From Lactuca virosa (lineage: Eukaryota; Streptophyta; Magnoliopsida; Asterales; Asteraceae), in assembly GCA_928212115.1 (NCBI GenBank), contig CAKMRJ010000001.1:364033503-364097502 (forward strand): a stretch of DNA of 64,000 nucleotides, written 5' to 3'. How positions within the stretch are numbered: position 1 is the stretch's first letter; the number at the start of each line of letters is the position of its first letter. Shown here in pieces: positions 1 to 11,434 of this stretch. The position numbers were made by a program, and so were the translations under genes. The notes beneath the pieces are model-generated. The model saw only the letters and a program-made list of their open reading frames with translations, did no database searches and was not told where the DNA came from.

Positions 1-1436
1 AATCGTTCGATTGAGCCATCAGAGTGGTATTTGATGCGATAAACCCATTTGGAACCAACTACAATAGAAGAAGAGGGACGTGGTACCAAAACCCATGTAG
101 CATTTTGTCTTAGGGCCTCCATTTCCTCATGCATTGCATTCATCCACTTTGGATCTTTAGCTGCGGTTTTAAAACCTTTTGGTTCGATTGCAGTGTGTTC
201 AAAGCAACATGAAGACAATGAGTTTCAAGACTAGCTAGATCAGCTCGATATTTTGGTTTAAAGATTCCTGCCTTGGATCGAGTTGTCATAGGATGAGTGG
301 TGGTAGGAACCGTTTGAAAGAGTGTTGAAGGTGATGGGTTGATAGGTTGAGAATTGGCCTGAGTAGGTAATGGATTAAATGATGGGTTGTTTGGTGGGGA
401 GGGTGATGGTTGGATGGAGGGCGATGAGGAGCTGTTAGGAGAAGAAGGAATATTAAATGTGGTAGCTGAACATGTCCTTGAATCGCATAGAGAACATGGA
501 GGTTCATTTACTTTATTGGTTCTTGTAGGTTTCGAAATGAAATTTGGGGAGGGTAAGAATGAGTAAGGAGGCTCTCTATCAAAAGTGGTAAGATCCAAAG
601 TAGATAGATCAGTGCTTATTTTTGATGCACCAAAGGGAAAAGACAGTTCGTTGAACCGAGCGTGTCTTGAGATATAAATGCGGGAAGTGATCGGATCAAG
701 ACATTTAAAACCTTTATATTGGGAGTTGTAACCAATGAACACGCAAGGAATACTTCTTGGTGCAAGTTTATGACGTGAGTAATCCCTCAAGTAAGGGAAA
801 ACTTGACATCCATAGGCACGAAAGTGAGCATAAGTTGGTGGTTGAGAGAAAATCAAATCAAATGGAGAAATGCCATCCAATAATTTATTTGGTAACCGAT
901 TGATGATGTATGTTGCTGAGCTAAAAGCATCGGGCCAAAAAAAATCGGAATGTTAGCATTAAACATCATTGCTAATGCTGTTTCCACAATATGCCTATGT
1001 TTGCGTTCCGCACGGCCGTTTTGTTGAGGCGTGTACGGGCATGATAGACGATGAAAAATGCCATTTTCTTCAAAAATTTTACGAACCGTATGATTCACAA
1101 ATTCTGTACCACCATCACTTTGAAAAACTTTAATCTTTCTTGAACATTGAGTTTGAACAAGATTGATAAAGGCTGGAAGAACCGAATAGAAACATGTCTT
1201 AGTTTTGAGTGGATAAAACCATGTAAATCTGGAATGTCATCAACAAAAATCACATAATACAAATAACCATCTTTAGAGCAAACAGGAGCGGGTCCCCATA
1301 AATCACAGTGGACAATGTCTAAGAGATGAAGAGCACGTTTATGATTACGTTCAAAAGGTAGTTTTTGCCCTTTAGAAAGTTGACAAGGTTCACAAAAATG
1401 TAGGTTTTGGTAAAACCGAAGTAACAGACAAAGCAC
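1..1436 (-). pseudogene. Copia pol: integrase core and N-terminal reverse transcriptase
   Basis: Reading leftwards, 1095-1436 holds the GAG-pre-integrase and integrase start (CEPCQLSKGQKLPF, then HCDLWGPAP with the first catalytic Asp). 853-1098 holds the PQQNGRAERKHRHIVE block with the catalytic Glu. 140-880 holds the integrase tail (RAYGCQVFPYLRDYSRHKL, PCVFIGYNSQYKGFKC) and a Ser/Pro-rich linker. From about 235 to 1 the RT start is recognisable (WMNAMHEEMEAL and KWVYRIKYHSDGSIE). The pieces lie in different frames, so several frameshifts have occurred. In an intact Copia element this would be one polyprotein with integration and reverse transcription functions; here it is a relic cut by the window edge. 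Confidence 0.88.
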
Positions 1437-1491
1437 CCAATTTATTTAAAGTTTGAATAACATCAAAAGAAACGTGGCCTAAACGATTGTG

Positions 1492-2049
1492 TCATAGCTC
1501 ATACGAGGCCCGATTTGAAGTTCCTTGCAAAGCAACCAACGCCTGAGGTTCATCTTTAAGCACATACAACCCCTTTTCACAACGACCTTTAGCAAGAACC
1601 CTTTTGGTTTGGCGATCCTGAATAGTAAAGAAAGGTTGAGAAAACAACACATCAACCGGGAGATCCTTGGTTAGCTTGCTAACATATAACAATTTCTTGG
1701 TAAGACTAGGAACCACTAGAACATCATATAATGATAGGTTATTTGAAAGATTTGAGATACCCGTACGAGTGATTGGTAATGTTTTACCATTCCCAAAACT
1801 AACCTGAGTTGTACCTGTATAAGGAGCAGATTGCTGAAGAGTTTGAGAATCGGGAGTCATATGAGCCGTCGCCCCTGAATCAATGTGCCAATCAGGAGTA
1901 TCTTCAGTGACATGGCATTTGGCATGAAAGGCTTGTGCTAGAGTTTCATTCGATGGGGCGGCTTTTAGAGCATAAGAAGATAAACTTGGACAAGAAGAAG
2001 CATAATGTCCATTATTTCTACATAACTGGCAATGGGGGGGGGACGTCAC
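1492..2049 (-). pseudogene. Copia zinc knuckle and aspartic protease
   Basis: The translation starts with a CCHC knuckle (CQLCRNNGHYASSC), the nucleic-acid-binding end of Gag. About 40 residues later comes the retropepsin active site in WHIDSGATAHMT, followed by the usual Copia protease body (SFGNGKTLPI, LYDVLVVPSLTKKLLYVSKL) and the start of the GAG-pre-integrase domain (GLYVL). The stretch is open for 185 residues, but it is out of frame with gag upstream and integrase downstream, so it could not be made as part of a polyprotein from this copy. Confidence 0.85.
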
Positions 2050-2816
2050 CCAGCAGAACGACCCCGTTGAGAGCCACGACTGTTGTTCCCGCGATAGTTG
2101 GGACCTGTATTCTGCCCCCGATTAGAAGACTGGGTAGGACTGTGTTGAGCCTGAAAAGCAGCCGGTGGGGGAGAAGCGCCATGAAGTGACTGGAGAAAAA
2201 GCTCATGGCTTTCTGCCTGTGATAGCAAATCACGGAAACTTGGGGATGGTTTGGTAGCCCTGATTGCGGTAGAAAAAGTCTCAAAGGAAGCCCCTAAGCC
2301 ACAAAAGAAACCAGTGTACCTTATCGATGTCTGCAACCGGATTTCCAATCGCTGCCAATTGATCACAGAGTGTCTTGAACCGGCGACCAAAGTCAGATAC
2401 TGAAGTCGTCCCTTTGTTGATTTGACGAAGCATGTCACGTAGCGAGTGAATGCGCTCGACCGAAGAATTGCTGTAAGCATTTTCAAGCGCAAGCCAGATG
2501 TCGCGAGCATTTGTGAGACCCAGAACTTCAGCCGATGATTCTTCAGTGAGGGAGGCATTCAATATAAGTATGGCTCGTTGATCATTCTCCTGCCAGGAAG
2601 ATAAAGCGGGGTTGGGAACAATTTTGTTATCAGAGATTATGGTGGGAGGCGGCTGGGTTAGGGTTCCATCGAGATGACCAAATAACTTTGGATGGCAAAA
2701 AGTGGGGTCATATGATTTTTCCAAAGTAGATAATTAGTGGATGATAACTTAATAGTTATCATATGGAGAATAGTGTTCATAGAGAGAGAACTATCTTGAG
2801 AAATAGAAGAAGACAT
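2018..2816 (-). pseudogene. Copia gag (UBN2-type), frameshifted
   Basis: The likely start is the ATG at 2816, giving a serine-rich N-terminus (MSSSISQDSSLS) and then LSSTNYLLWKNHM, the usual Copia gag opening. The frame changes near 2715, after which HLDGTL, NDQRAILILNASL and the UBN2-like segment ARDIWLALENAYSNSS, RIHSLRDMLRQINKG follow. A further frame change near 2290 leads to a Pro/Gln/Ser/Gly-rich tail before the zinc knuckle. The protein would form the virus-like particle. With at least two frameshifts this copy is non-functional. Confidence 0.82.
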
Positions 2817-2887
2817 ATTGCCCAAGACAGAAAAAGGACGATGAAGTTTTAAAAGAAAAGGGATGAAGGAGGATAGAAAGAAAGAAT

Positions 2888-2898
2888 GGCTGATACCA
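2888..2898 (-). other. Primer binding site (tRNA-iMet) of the Copia element
   Basis: Read on the minus strand this is TGGTATCAGCC. Its first nine bases match the usual plant initiator-Met PBS (TGGTATCAGAGC). It directly follows the CA that ends the LTR, which fixes the LTR/internal boundary. Confidence 0.8.
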
Positions 2899-3150
2899 TG
2901 TGAGATTCTTGTAAATTCACCTCAATGATGTTAGAGGTGGAAACACGTTTATATAAAGAGAAGTTTACAAAATTACCCCTACAATCAAGGGGATAATTGA
3001 TACAGAGAATATGACTAAATAATTACAATTAATATGGCTAATAATAAAGTAAATCATCCAATAACCTCATAACCATAAGTGAAGTAGATCGTTGACATCC
3101 ACCACTTCTTTGTCATCGACAACCTCTTAGGAATCCAAATTGTAAACATC
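2899..3150 (-). repeat. 5' LTR of the Copia element
   Basis: The LTR's 3' end is fixed by the PBS. A minus-strand TATA box (CTTTATATAAACG) lies at about 2949-2960, so transcription would begin only some 20-40 bp before the LTR end. The outer edge is not visible because the partner LTR is outside the window; a length near 250 bp is a guess. Confidence 0.6.
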
Positions 3151-4730
3151 CATGATTGCTTCATTCCTACCTTTTCCTTACCCATAAAAATTTGAAGGGT
3201 GGGTAAGAAAATATGCACAGATAAATCGGGGTTTTTTATTTTTTTTAATTTGACCGGAGGTGGTATGTGGCCAAATAATAGATTGAGGCTTCTTTTACCG
3301 GAGATGTAAGGTGGCTAGACAGGTGATGATGTTGGCTAAGGTAGGTGGCGTCGGTGGCTAGTGTTTATGGGTTACCAACAAAAGCTAAACACCATTAATG
3401 GGACCATGATCACTGGAGATGGCGGTGGCTAAGACAAGCGGCGAAGGTAGGTTGGGTCTCCAGTGACCAAAAGGGAGAGATATCGGCTCCATGAATGAGG
3501 GTTAGGGTATTATTGTGTATTTCACTTTCCATGTAAAGAGACATTGGGAAGGAGGGAGGGGGGGGGGTAGGCTTTTAAGGGTGAAGAGAATATGGTGTCA
3601 TAGAAATAGCATGGCAAAGCCTTTCCACCTCACTCTTGCCATTCAATGTGAATGGTTCAATGACAAAAAAAATTGTGGCAAGAAAGGAAGAAGACTGAAG
3701 AGAGAAAATGGAAAAGAAGGAAAGCAGCGGGGAGAAGAGAAAGAGACTCAACATGGGGGAGCTGAGTTCTCTTGTCACACTTGTTCTACCATGCACCAAG
3801 ATTGGTGTTCACCATGTCAAAGACATACCACCTAGGATATACTGCACCCTACTTTCTCTAGTCTAATTTGTTTGTTTTTAGAACAATAATAAGTATAAAA
3901 ATAAGGGTAAGTTTGTCATTGTACCACAGATAAAAACTAAACACCGTTAACGGGAGGGAGAAAAGATGCAACAAATTAAACTTTCAGGGATTAATCGAAT
4001 TAAACAAAACAAAGGTATGAAACGTACAGATTAAACCAAAACACATGGGCGATTCGTGCAATTTAATCTATAATATACTTTTTATTCGTAAACATCATGT
4101 TTGCAATATAAAGTATAAATCTCATGATTACCATATGTGCATAAAATACTATTTTTGATGTGTATTTAGTTATATAAAGCATCATAGAATCACCGTAATT
4201 AATTCTTCACAATCAATTGATACCCTTTACTCTAAACTCGTTTAATCACCTATATCCTTAATACAAAAAACACATACTATATCTTACACAAACACACACA
4301 CTCCATAATATATAGTTCTTTTCATAACGAATTTTGAGTTTTGTCCATATTTAAATAATTATGTTTCTTTCGTATACGTTTCACCTTTGACATGTTCATA
4401 ATATGATAATATCAGTTGTAATTACCGGTAATATTATCATATTTTGAATATGTAAAACAAGTTTATGTGTCAAACGTATACGAAAAAAACATATTTATCT
4501 AAATATGAACAAAAATCAAAGTTCGTTACCCTCTTAAGTCAATAAGTAAATGAAAATATCTTAAGTCAATAAGTAAATGAAAATTATCAAACTGCACTTG
4601 GTCGATCTTCTACTCATGCATCATAAGATTGTACCTTGAGCTTCCCTTGATATACACCTGGTACGTACATACTTACTGAGAGAGTTTCTCTCATTAATCT
4701 TCTTTATAAGCTGCTCCATGCATTAATAGT
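3151..4730. other. Intergenic, no supported gene
   Basis: AT-rich spacer with a GGTGGC-rich patch around 3250-3440 and a G run at about 3560. The segment about 4081-4260 closely resembles 33640-33830 (shared TGTGTATTTAGTT and AAGCATCATAGAATCACC), which lies downstream of small gene D. It is therefore part of the duplicated small-gene unit rather than unique spacer. Confidence 0.6.
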
Positions 4731-4801
4731 TGTACTCGATCCATTAATCACAAGCATAGTAAAGCTCACTTCGTGATGTTAATTGGACTGTTTTTTTACA
4801 T

Positions 4802-4996
4802 TCACAAGCGAGAAAAGTTTGAGCCTATGGGAAAATAAGCAACGGGAATTGGTGCGCTTTTTCTGCTCTTCACCTTTACTTTATGGTCATCATCACCGTT
4901 CTGAACTTTTCTTGATGCACCATTTTTAGCATTTCCTTCATCCATCACCTTGTTTGCTTCCGAGAAACAACTAAAGAAACCTGATATAATACCCAT
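4802..4996 (-). CDS. Small gene A: uncharacterised 64-residue protein
   Basis: A single-exon reading frame from ATG at 4996 to a stop at 4802. The N-terminus is MGIISGFFSCFSEANK, hydrophobic with one Cys. The middle is rich in Asp, Asn, Lys and Arg. The C-terminus is SAPIPVAYFPIGSNFSRL. Copies B and D in this window keep the same start, the FFSCFS block and the same last 18 or so residues while their middles differ in length and sequence, so both ends look selected and the frame is real. The MG start with a nearby Cys could allow lipid modification, but the Ser is at position 5, so the classical myristoylation rule is not clearly met. No known domain is recognised; function unknown. A TATA box lies about 100 bp upstream. 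The 3' flank (4730-4800) resembles that of copy D. Confidence 0.8.
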   Translation of the reverse strand: MGIISGFFSCFSEANKVMDEGNAKNGASRKVQNGDDDHKVKVKSRKSAPIPVAYFPIGSNFSRL

Positions 4997-5098
4997 CTTA
5001 ATCGAAGAAGATAAAGAAATTGAAATTTACTTGTAATTGGCAAAAAGATTTCTTGAAATGTGTTGTTAATATTATGACTCCTACCCTTGCATTTGCGA

Positions 5099-5290
5099 TA
5101 TTTATACACCTATAAACAACCAATTTCTTCGAAATTTCCAATAATTTCTTGGCGTGGGGAGGAGGGTGATGACGAAACAAATGAATAAAATGTATTTTTT
5201 TATTCGATTGAAAGTTTTCTTGGTGTGGTCGAAACATTACAGTGTACACAAATCACTTTCTAAGGCTTGGCCGCCAAGGAAAAATAAATA
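5099..5290 (-). promoter_or_regulatory. Promoter of small gene A
   Basis: Read on the minus strand, a TATAAATA box lies at 5099-5106, about 100 bp before the ATG. Upstream of it, 5125-5139 (+ strand TTCTTCGAAATTTCC) contains a GAAnnTTC dyad like part of a heat-shock element. Next come a conserved GGCGTGGGGAGGAGGGT block (about 5152-5168) and a conserved ACTTTCTAAGGCTTGGCC block near 5255-5272. All reappear in the same order before copies C and D, and in weaker form before B. The heat-shock reading is inference only. Confidence 0.55.
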
Positions 5291-6418
5291 ATCGACTTTA
5301 TTGAATAAATATTTTCTAACTTTTTATAAGCTATTTATTTTTATTTTAATATTCAAATTTTATTTTTTTCATTTTCCTTTTCTGAAAAATAAAAGATATC
5401 CATATGAATTTAAAATTAAAGTTAGTTTATTTCACTTTAAGATATCGTTAAAAAAAGAAAAAAAAACATCATAAATAGTCCATATGTTTTTCTGAAATCT
5501 GAAGTTTAGTTTCTAAATTTAAAAATTTTCACAATGGTCTATATGTATTCAGAACTTTTGATATTTGGTTCTTATTGTTCACTCCGTTAAGTTTTTTCCA
5601 TTAACTGAAAGATATTTTTGTCATTTCAATATCACAGGGACAAGGAAAATAGATACCATGAGACATAAATGCATGAAAACACAAAAGTTGTGATTCAGTT
5701 AAGTCTTCAAGTGTGCTTGGGTTTAACGATCTTTTTTGAATAGTACAAACTTTGTGTCAACCACCATGTGTCCTTTGTTTTTATATGATTTTGCTTCCTG
5801 GATGAAAACATATACTTCCAAGTAATGTAACCAACTAACCCGTTGAGACTACCAATATCATCAAGTATTCACGTACAAGCTATTGCGTTCTCTATATATG
5901 AGGTGTTTATCGTGATGCCATAAACTCTAAAGTCGCCATGAACTTGAATCAAACTTCTTGTTATTTATGTTGTTTGTTGGTTGACAAAGGGTTGTGTACT
6001 ATTATTCAAAACGAATTGTAGCCTAAGCACGCAAAACACTTGCTTCAAGTCTTACCTCAAGGCTTGCAAGAGACTAAATCATAACAACTTTTATGTTTTC
6101 ATACATGATACATTCATGTCCAACAATCTTGGTTTTTGAATGACATTGGTTTTTGAAGTTCTATACAAGTCTATACATAACCGTGATGTAGCTAATTGAA
6201 AAGAATGTCTACAGAAAATAATTGGTTTCGGTATAAATTGTCTTGAGAATGAGTTTTGACTCATTCCCATCCAAAAATGGAAAGGACTTGTTTTAAGCAT
6301 ACTGTTTGTTCCTTTGCTCGAATGGCTAAAAATATTACATGCACAAGGTTAAAGGGATTGTGATATAAACACAAGATTAGTGATCACAAATCTCATTGAC
6401 ATATACTATGGTTAGTAA
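5291..6418. other. Intergenic, no supported gene
   Basis: AT-rich spacer without convincing coding sequence. Short open frames near 6091-6300 have no homologous features I recognise. Confidence 0.5.
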
Positions 6419-7189
6419 CACTAGTACAAAAGGTATCTAATAATACGATGAGTATTTATTTTTGGTGTGGTGGTAACATAAAACCGCATTATAAAAAAGT
6501 CAAAAAGTTATTTTCGCATTAAGAAAATATGAAACCGCACCATTTGAATCATTTATTGGTGCGGTTTTCATATATTCGCATTAAATACGTATTTATTGTT
6601 GCGTTTGCTTCAAAATCGCATCGTTAAATGTTCAATTTCCCTCGTAACATTTTGTTCCTGGTCGATGTTTCCCCTTCAATTTTTTTCATTCTCCCGCGCC
6701 ATGCCTTTCCTTCTAATATTTAGTTCTCTCATCTCTCACCCAAAGGGCAAACGACGAAGACAAAGTAGATACCGACGACCTCCTGTTTCAATCGGTGACT
6801 TCCTCCTTCTGCTCCGGTACAAAACTGAAAACCCTTCCCCTTCTAATATTTAGTTCTCTCATCTCTCACCCAAAGGCGTTTGATTTTTTGTGTCTTCACT
6901 GATTTTTTTTTGATTCGTCGTATACACCCCGTCAAAAACCCTTCCCCTGTTCGTTTTATTCTCTTGCCGGTGTATTACGCCGACAGCCACATCGATATCT
7001 ACTCACAAGTGCAGCAAGTCAGCCTCCACTCTCCTTCGAACGACGTAATTTCATCCGGCCTAATCCTCCCGTTGTTAAGTGTTTCAAAAAATGGTATGTA
7101 ATAAAAAGCCTCTTACTGTCCTTTAATTATCTGTATGTAGTATATCTTTGGTAAAGATGATTTTGTGCTTACAGCTACCAAGATCGGTG

Positions 7190-9411
7190 TGTCACACCCC
7201 GAAATCGATGGCGGAAACGTTCCGGGGCGGAGGACGTCATGTGTAGCATCACAACCAATGAATAATAGCAATCATAGTAACACAACCAGTACAGTGCATA
7301 CTAAAATAAAAATGTTTACATCAGTTTGAAACGTTGTTTGAATTACATTCAATAGCTTTGTATAGTATAAACTTAAAACTCTTATTGCTCCCGTCCTCGA
7401 AAATCCAGCAAGTACCTGTCTACTGATTTCCTGAGAATACAAGCAGTTTAAAAGAGTATCAGCATAAAGCTGGTGAGTTCATAAGCGGTGGTTTGTAGTG
7501 AAAATCGTTGATGAGTTCGGAAAATGTTTGTATAGTTTCAAGAAAATCCGATATTTTCCTTAGTGAAAATGTAGTGTTATCAGTTCTGTAATAAACCATG
7601 AATATCTGTATGTTTCCAAGAAAATCCGATATTTTCTTTAGTGAAAAGGGTAGCGTTATCGATTTCGTATAAAACCATGAATGTTCGTTATTGAAAACTG
7701 TAGTGGTATGCGAAAATACTACCTCATGTGACTAGCTAAAACTAATCATGAAGTGTAAGTATTTTATATGTGAACCCATTGCATAATCGGTTCTGTTTGA
7801 AAAAACCCTGGCTTTAGCCAGAATACGTAGTGTGTATCAGTTATATTCAGTAAAAATAGAACTGTTGAAGAGTGTTAAGTTGTAAACTAAAGGTGATTTA
7901 CACATATTGTGAGTCGTATAACCATGTTTGATATGACTAGAGACCTTTCCAACGTTCTTCAGGCGTCGAGTTAAATGACATTTGTACATCTCAGGCGTGC
8001 CCGCCTAACTGTAGCTAGCAGTCCAGATGTGGGATTGTCAGTCCCGAATAGATCTATTCACAAATCTCACGCTCTCCCTCCAGGAGACTCTGGTTATATA
8101 GTGGTAGGATTTATCCCTGTACACCTAAGGGTACAGTAGTGAAGTAGCGCCTCACATTATCGTACAATCTAGTTTACATGTAGTGTAGTAGCGTTCTACC
8201 GTAGTGAAAATCCGTATGTATACCGTATATAATGATAGTTACAGTTATGAATACCATGATAAAGTGGTGATGTAAACTGTAAATGATTTTTGTCTCAGTG
8301 CATATGTTTAACAGTGAAAGTTTCTGTACTTGTTATATTTTTAGAAAAATCCCAAACTATACCGATTATAGTTTGCATGAATAGTGAATAGCGTGTCCGG
8401 AAAACTATGCAATTTTTTGTGAAAACGTCCCTTATGCTCAACACAGCACAAAAGGGTTAAAGTATGAGATTTGCATAAGTTTTGAAAACATTTATGTTTA
8501 GCTTGTATTCCCCCCCTTGAAAACATTGAAAATATGGAAAAATATAGGGGTATGAACTCACCGTTCTTGTTGTGAAATTGTTGACTGAAATGAAGATCCT
8601 CGAGTTGTTACACGCGACACTTAACGGAATCCTAATATCAAATAAATACGTATATGTATCTAAATTAGCGATTTCGTTAGATAACGTGTTAGAGGTACAC
8701 TTGAAATCGGTTGAGGAATGTTACCGGGACTTGATCGAATCGAAGAGGTGAGTTTTTCAGTCAAAAACACCACTAAAAGGTTTTACGGTCGAAGAGTAGT
8801 TTACGGTTTCTGAATGCTCGGTGAGTTTACGGCCGTAAACTCAAGAACAGAGTTTACGGTTCTTGAAGACTCGGACCGTAAACTCAAGAACAGAGTTTAC
8901 GGTTTCTGAAGGTGGACCGTAAACTCAAGAAAAATGGTTCTACTTGCTGATTTCGAAGAGATAATCGTTTCCAGGCGTTTCCAAGTGACTCCAAACGTGG
9001 TTTCTCGATGTTTTCCAAGCTTGAAGGCGTTTTGAGTGTTTACGGTGAAGATTCTTAGAGAGAGAAGGAGAGAGTTTTTGTCCAGAAATGTTCTAATGAA
9101 GATGGGGTGTCGTATTTATAGGGGCGTTGTGGGGGGTCCACTTTATGCTGACCGTAAACAGGTTTACGGTCGTAAACGGGTTTACGGTTGTAAACGGGTT
9201 TACGGCCGTAATCTCATTTAGACCGCAAATGTTTAATTTTTTTCGAGATATTCGGGTTTTTGCGCGATTTTTGGTTCCAACTCGTAAATAATTTAATTGA
9301 ATATAACTAGATTATTTTCTAAACCAAAAGTTTGACGGAAAAGTTAACAAATTCGAAATTTTATTAACGAAACTCGCGTAACGGAAACGGACAAAGTTTC
9401 GGGTTGTCACA
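7190..9411 (-). repeat. 3' LTR of gypsy-1
   Basis: Begins TGTCACACCCCG and ends GGGTTGTCACA on the + strand (sense LTR TGTGACAACCC..GTGTGACA). It is nearly identical to 14822-16959 over their shared length. It contains an internal duplication of about 80 bp around 7540-7685 (repeated AAAATCCGATATTTTC) and a GTTTACGG repeat cluster. Confidence 0.93.
8770..9215. repeat. GTTTACGG/CCGTAAAC palindromic repeat cluster in the LTR
   Basis: Many copies of GTTTACGG and its complement CCGTAAAC occur, some head-to-head as GTTTACGGCCGTAAAC, in two groups (about 8830-8930 and 9150-9215). The same cluster is in the other LTR at about 16330-16760. It lies in the LTR's 5' half in the sense direction, so it may be a U3 regulatory array; that role is inference. 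Confidence 0.75.
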
Positions 9412-9425
9412 TCATCCCCCCGTTA
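9412..9425 (-). other. Polypurine tract of gypsy-1
   Basis: On the minus strand AACGGGGGGATGA directly precedes the 3' LTR start TGTGACAACC, the expected site for plus-strand priming. Confidence 0.75.
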
Positions 9426-9464
9426 GAGGGAATTTCGTCCCAAAATTTGAACGCAGAACACAAG

Positions 9465-11434
9465 TCATGGATTAGGGAAAAGATGCGGATACTTCTGTTT
9501 CATCTGATGTTCGCGCTCCCAAGTGAATTCAGGTCCCCGCTTGGCATTCCAGCGAACCTTCACTATCGGGATGCGACTTTGTTTCGTTCGTTTGACTTCC
9601 CGATCCATGATTTCGACGGTGTCTTCCACGAAGTTGAGGTTCTCGTTGATTTCAATCTCGTCGAGAGGCATCACAAGTGTCCTCATCGGACAGACACTTC
9701 TTTAGGTTCGATACGTGGAAGACAGGATGGATGTTGCTGAGCTCTCGGGGTAACTGAAGTTTGTATGCCACGGAACCGATCCTAGCAAGGATTTCGAACG
9801 GTCCAATGTACCTTGGGTTTAGCTTTCCACGTTTCCTAAAACGTATCATGCCTTTCCAGGGTGAGACCTTTAGAAGGACGCGGTCACCAACCTGGAACTC
9901 CAGGGGTTTCGTCTCTTATCGGCGTAGCTCTTTTGTCTATCTCGAGAGGCTTTCAGTCGTTCTCGGATTTGCACAATCTTTTCGGTTGTTTCTCGGATAA
10001 TTTCAGGACCAGTGAGAGTGTTGTCGGGGGCTCGACCCCTGGCTAGCTGCGTGTCACCCACCTCAGCCCAGCACAGAGGGGATCTGCACTTACGGCCATA
10101 GAGGGATTCAAATGGCGCAGCCTTGATGCTGGTATGGTAGCTGTTGTTGTAGGAGAATTCAACCAAAGGAAGATGAGTGTCCCATGACGCGCCGAAATCG
10201 ATGACGCAGGCTCTCAACATATCTTCCAATGTCTGAATTGTTCTCTCACTCTGTCCATCAGTCTACGGATGATAAGTCGTGCTCATATCCAATTTAGTGT
10301 TGGGTTATGAGCATTCTAACACTCCTAAGTGTACATGCAACCCTAAATACCTTGGATCTATGTTTTCTCTATTATACATACAATTATGAACATCCAAGGT
10401 ATTATCCTAATCTAGCATACAAAATAATAAATATAACAAGATAGAATACATACCTCTTTCATGTAGAATGTCTTCATGAAGCTTGAGTGCCTAGTGCCCC
10501 AAGTGTGACACCTCAAATGGTTCACACAACACCAAATACACTTGGAATAACTTGAGAGAAACTTGAACACTCCTTGAAATCGTCTAGCCCTCACACTCAC
10601 ACATTAGTGCACGATTTCTTGAGCCATGGGATTCTTTTATATGGTGGCTATTAGGGTTACACCATGTAACTCATAACTTTACCCATTCCTTATGCTCCAT
10701 GGATTTTAACCTCCATGGATACCATGGTCACCCCATGGACTTAGTCCAACATAAGGAATCTTGGATCACAAGCCCACATATATAAGAATGAATGATTTAC
10801 ACAATTAACCCATATATTTAATTAGTCTCCTTTTGATCACTTAATTAATTCCAAATTAATTCTTAATCAATACTAATTAAATAACCTTATTAATATATTA
10901 GAACTAATATATATTAACCAACCTTAAGTGTATTTCTCTCATTATAGTCTATCCAAATGCATGATGCCATGCAACCCAAATGGACCATGCCGGGTCGGTC
11001 AAGTCTTACAAATTATAGTTATGGACTTAGACATTAATCCAACATTTAGTTCCAAGAGCCTTCTGTAGAGACTGCCAGAACCTCGATGTAAACCTACTAT
11101 CTCGGTCGGAGATAATGGATGCAGGTACACCATGAAGGCGAACTATCTCTTGAATGTAGATCCGGGTGAGTCTCTCCATTTTAAAGTTTTCTTAGATTGG
11201 CAGGAAGTGGGCGGACTTCGTTAATCGATCGACAATTACCCAAATGGCATCGTGCCCACTCGGAGATCTGGGTAACTTGGTGATAAAATCCATGGTTATC
11301 CTTTCCCACTTCCACTCAGGTATTTCCGGCTGTTGAAGTAGACCTGAGGGCTTCTGACATTCCAAGTACATCTTATGTTTGGCCACCAATAGAGCGATCC
11401 AAGTACATCCACGGAGTATTTCGTCTTGTGAGCC
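9465..11434 (-). pseudogene. Gypsy-1 integrase and chromodomain, interrupted
   Basis: Reading leftwards: 11192-11389 has the end of the zinc-binding region and the first catalytic Asp (ERITMDFITKLPRSPSGHD, VIVDRLTKSAHFLP). The domain continues to 11050 (RFTSRFW), then is cut by a solo Copia LTR, and resumes at about 10292 (LDMSTTYHP, TDGQSERTIQTLEDM). A stop (minus-strand TAG, + strand 10263-10265) replaces Gln in HPQTDG. 9652-9849 has the GPF/Y module (RYIGPFEILARIGSVAYKL), and 9465-9686 has a chromodomain-like tail (VEIMDREVKRTKQSRIPIVK, FTWERE) ending at a stop. The H2C2 zinc region is partly deleted around 11390-11440. The chromodomain is what targets chromoviruses to heterochromatin. Confidence 0.88.
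10298..11044 (-). repeat. Solo Copia-type LTR nested in gypsy-1 integrase
   Basis: A 747-bp insert beginning TGTTGGGTTATG and ending AATCCAACA, flanked by a 5-bp duplication TTTAG (10293-10297 and 11045-11049). Removing the insert and one TTTAG rejoins the integrase reading ALGTKLDMSTTYHP. The TGTTGG..CCAACA ends are typical of Copia LTRs. A TATATAAAAG box on the minus strand (about 10634-10642) suggests minus orientation. No internal domain or second LTR is seen, so it is most likely a solo LTR. Confidence 0.85.

Larger units (their letters stand above)
1..3150 (-). mobile_element. Ty1/Copia retrotransposon, 5' part, decayed
   Basis: On the minus strand the order is LTR, primer binding site, gag, zinc knuckle, protease, integrase, reverse transcriptase start. 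Integrase before reverse transcriptase is the Copia order. The element runs off the left edge of the window inside the RT domain, so its 3' LTR and target-site duplication are not visible. The coding part is split into at least five frames, so this copy is dead. The outer LTR edge near 3150 is approximate. Confidence 0.9.

Noticed and set aside
3515..3835. 106-residue + strand frame
   Set aside because: Low-complexity Gly/Lys/Arg/Glu text next to a G run, overlapped by an equally open antisense frame; no domain or conserved copy.
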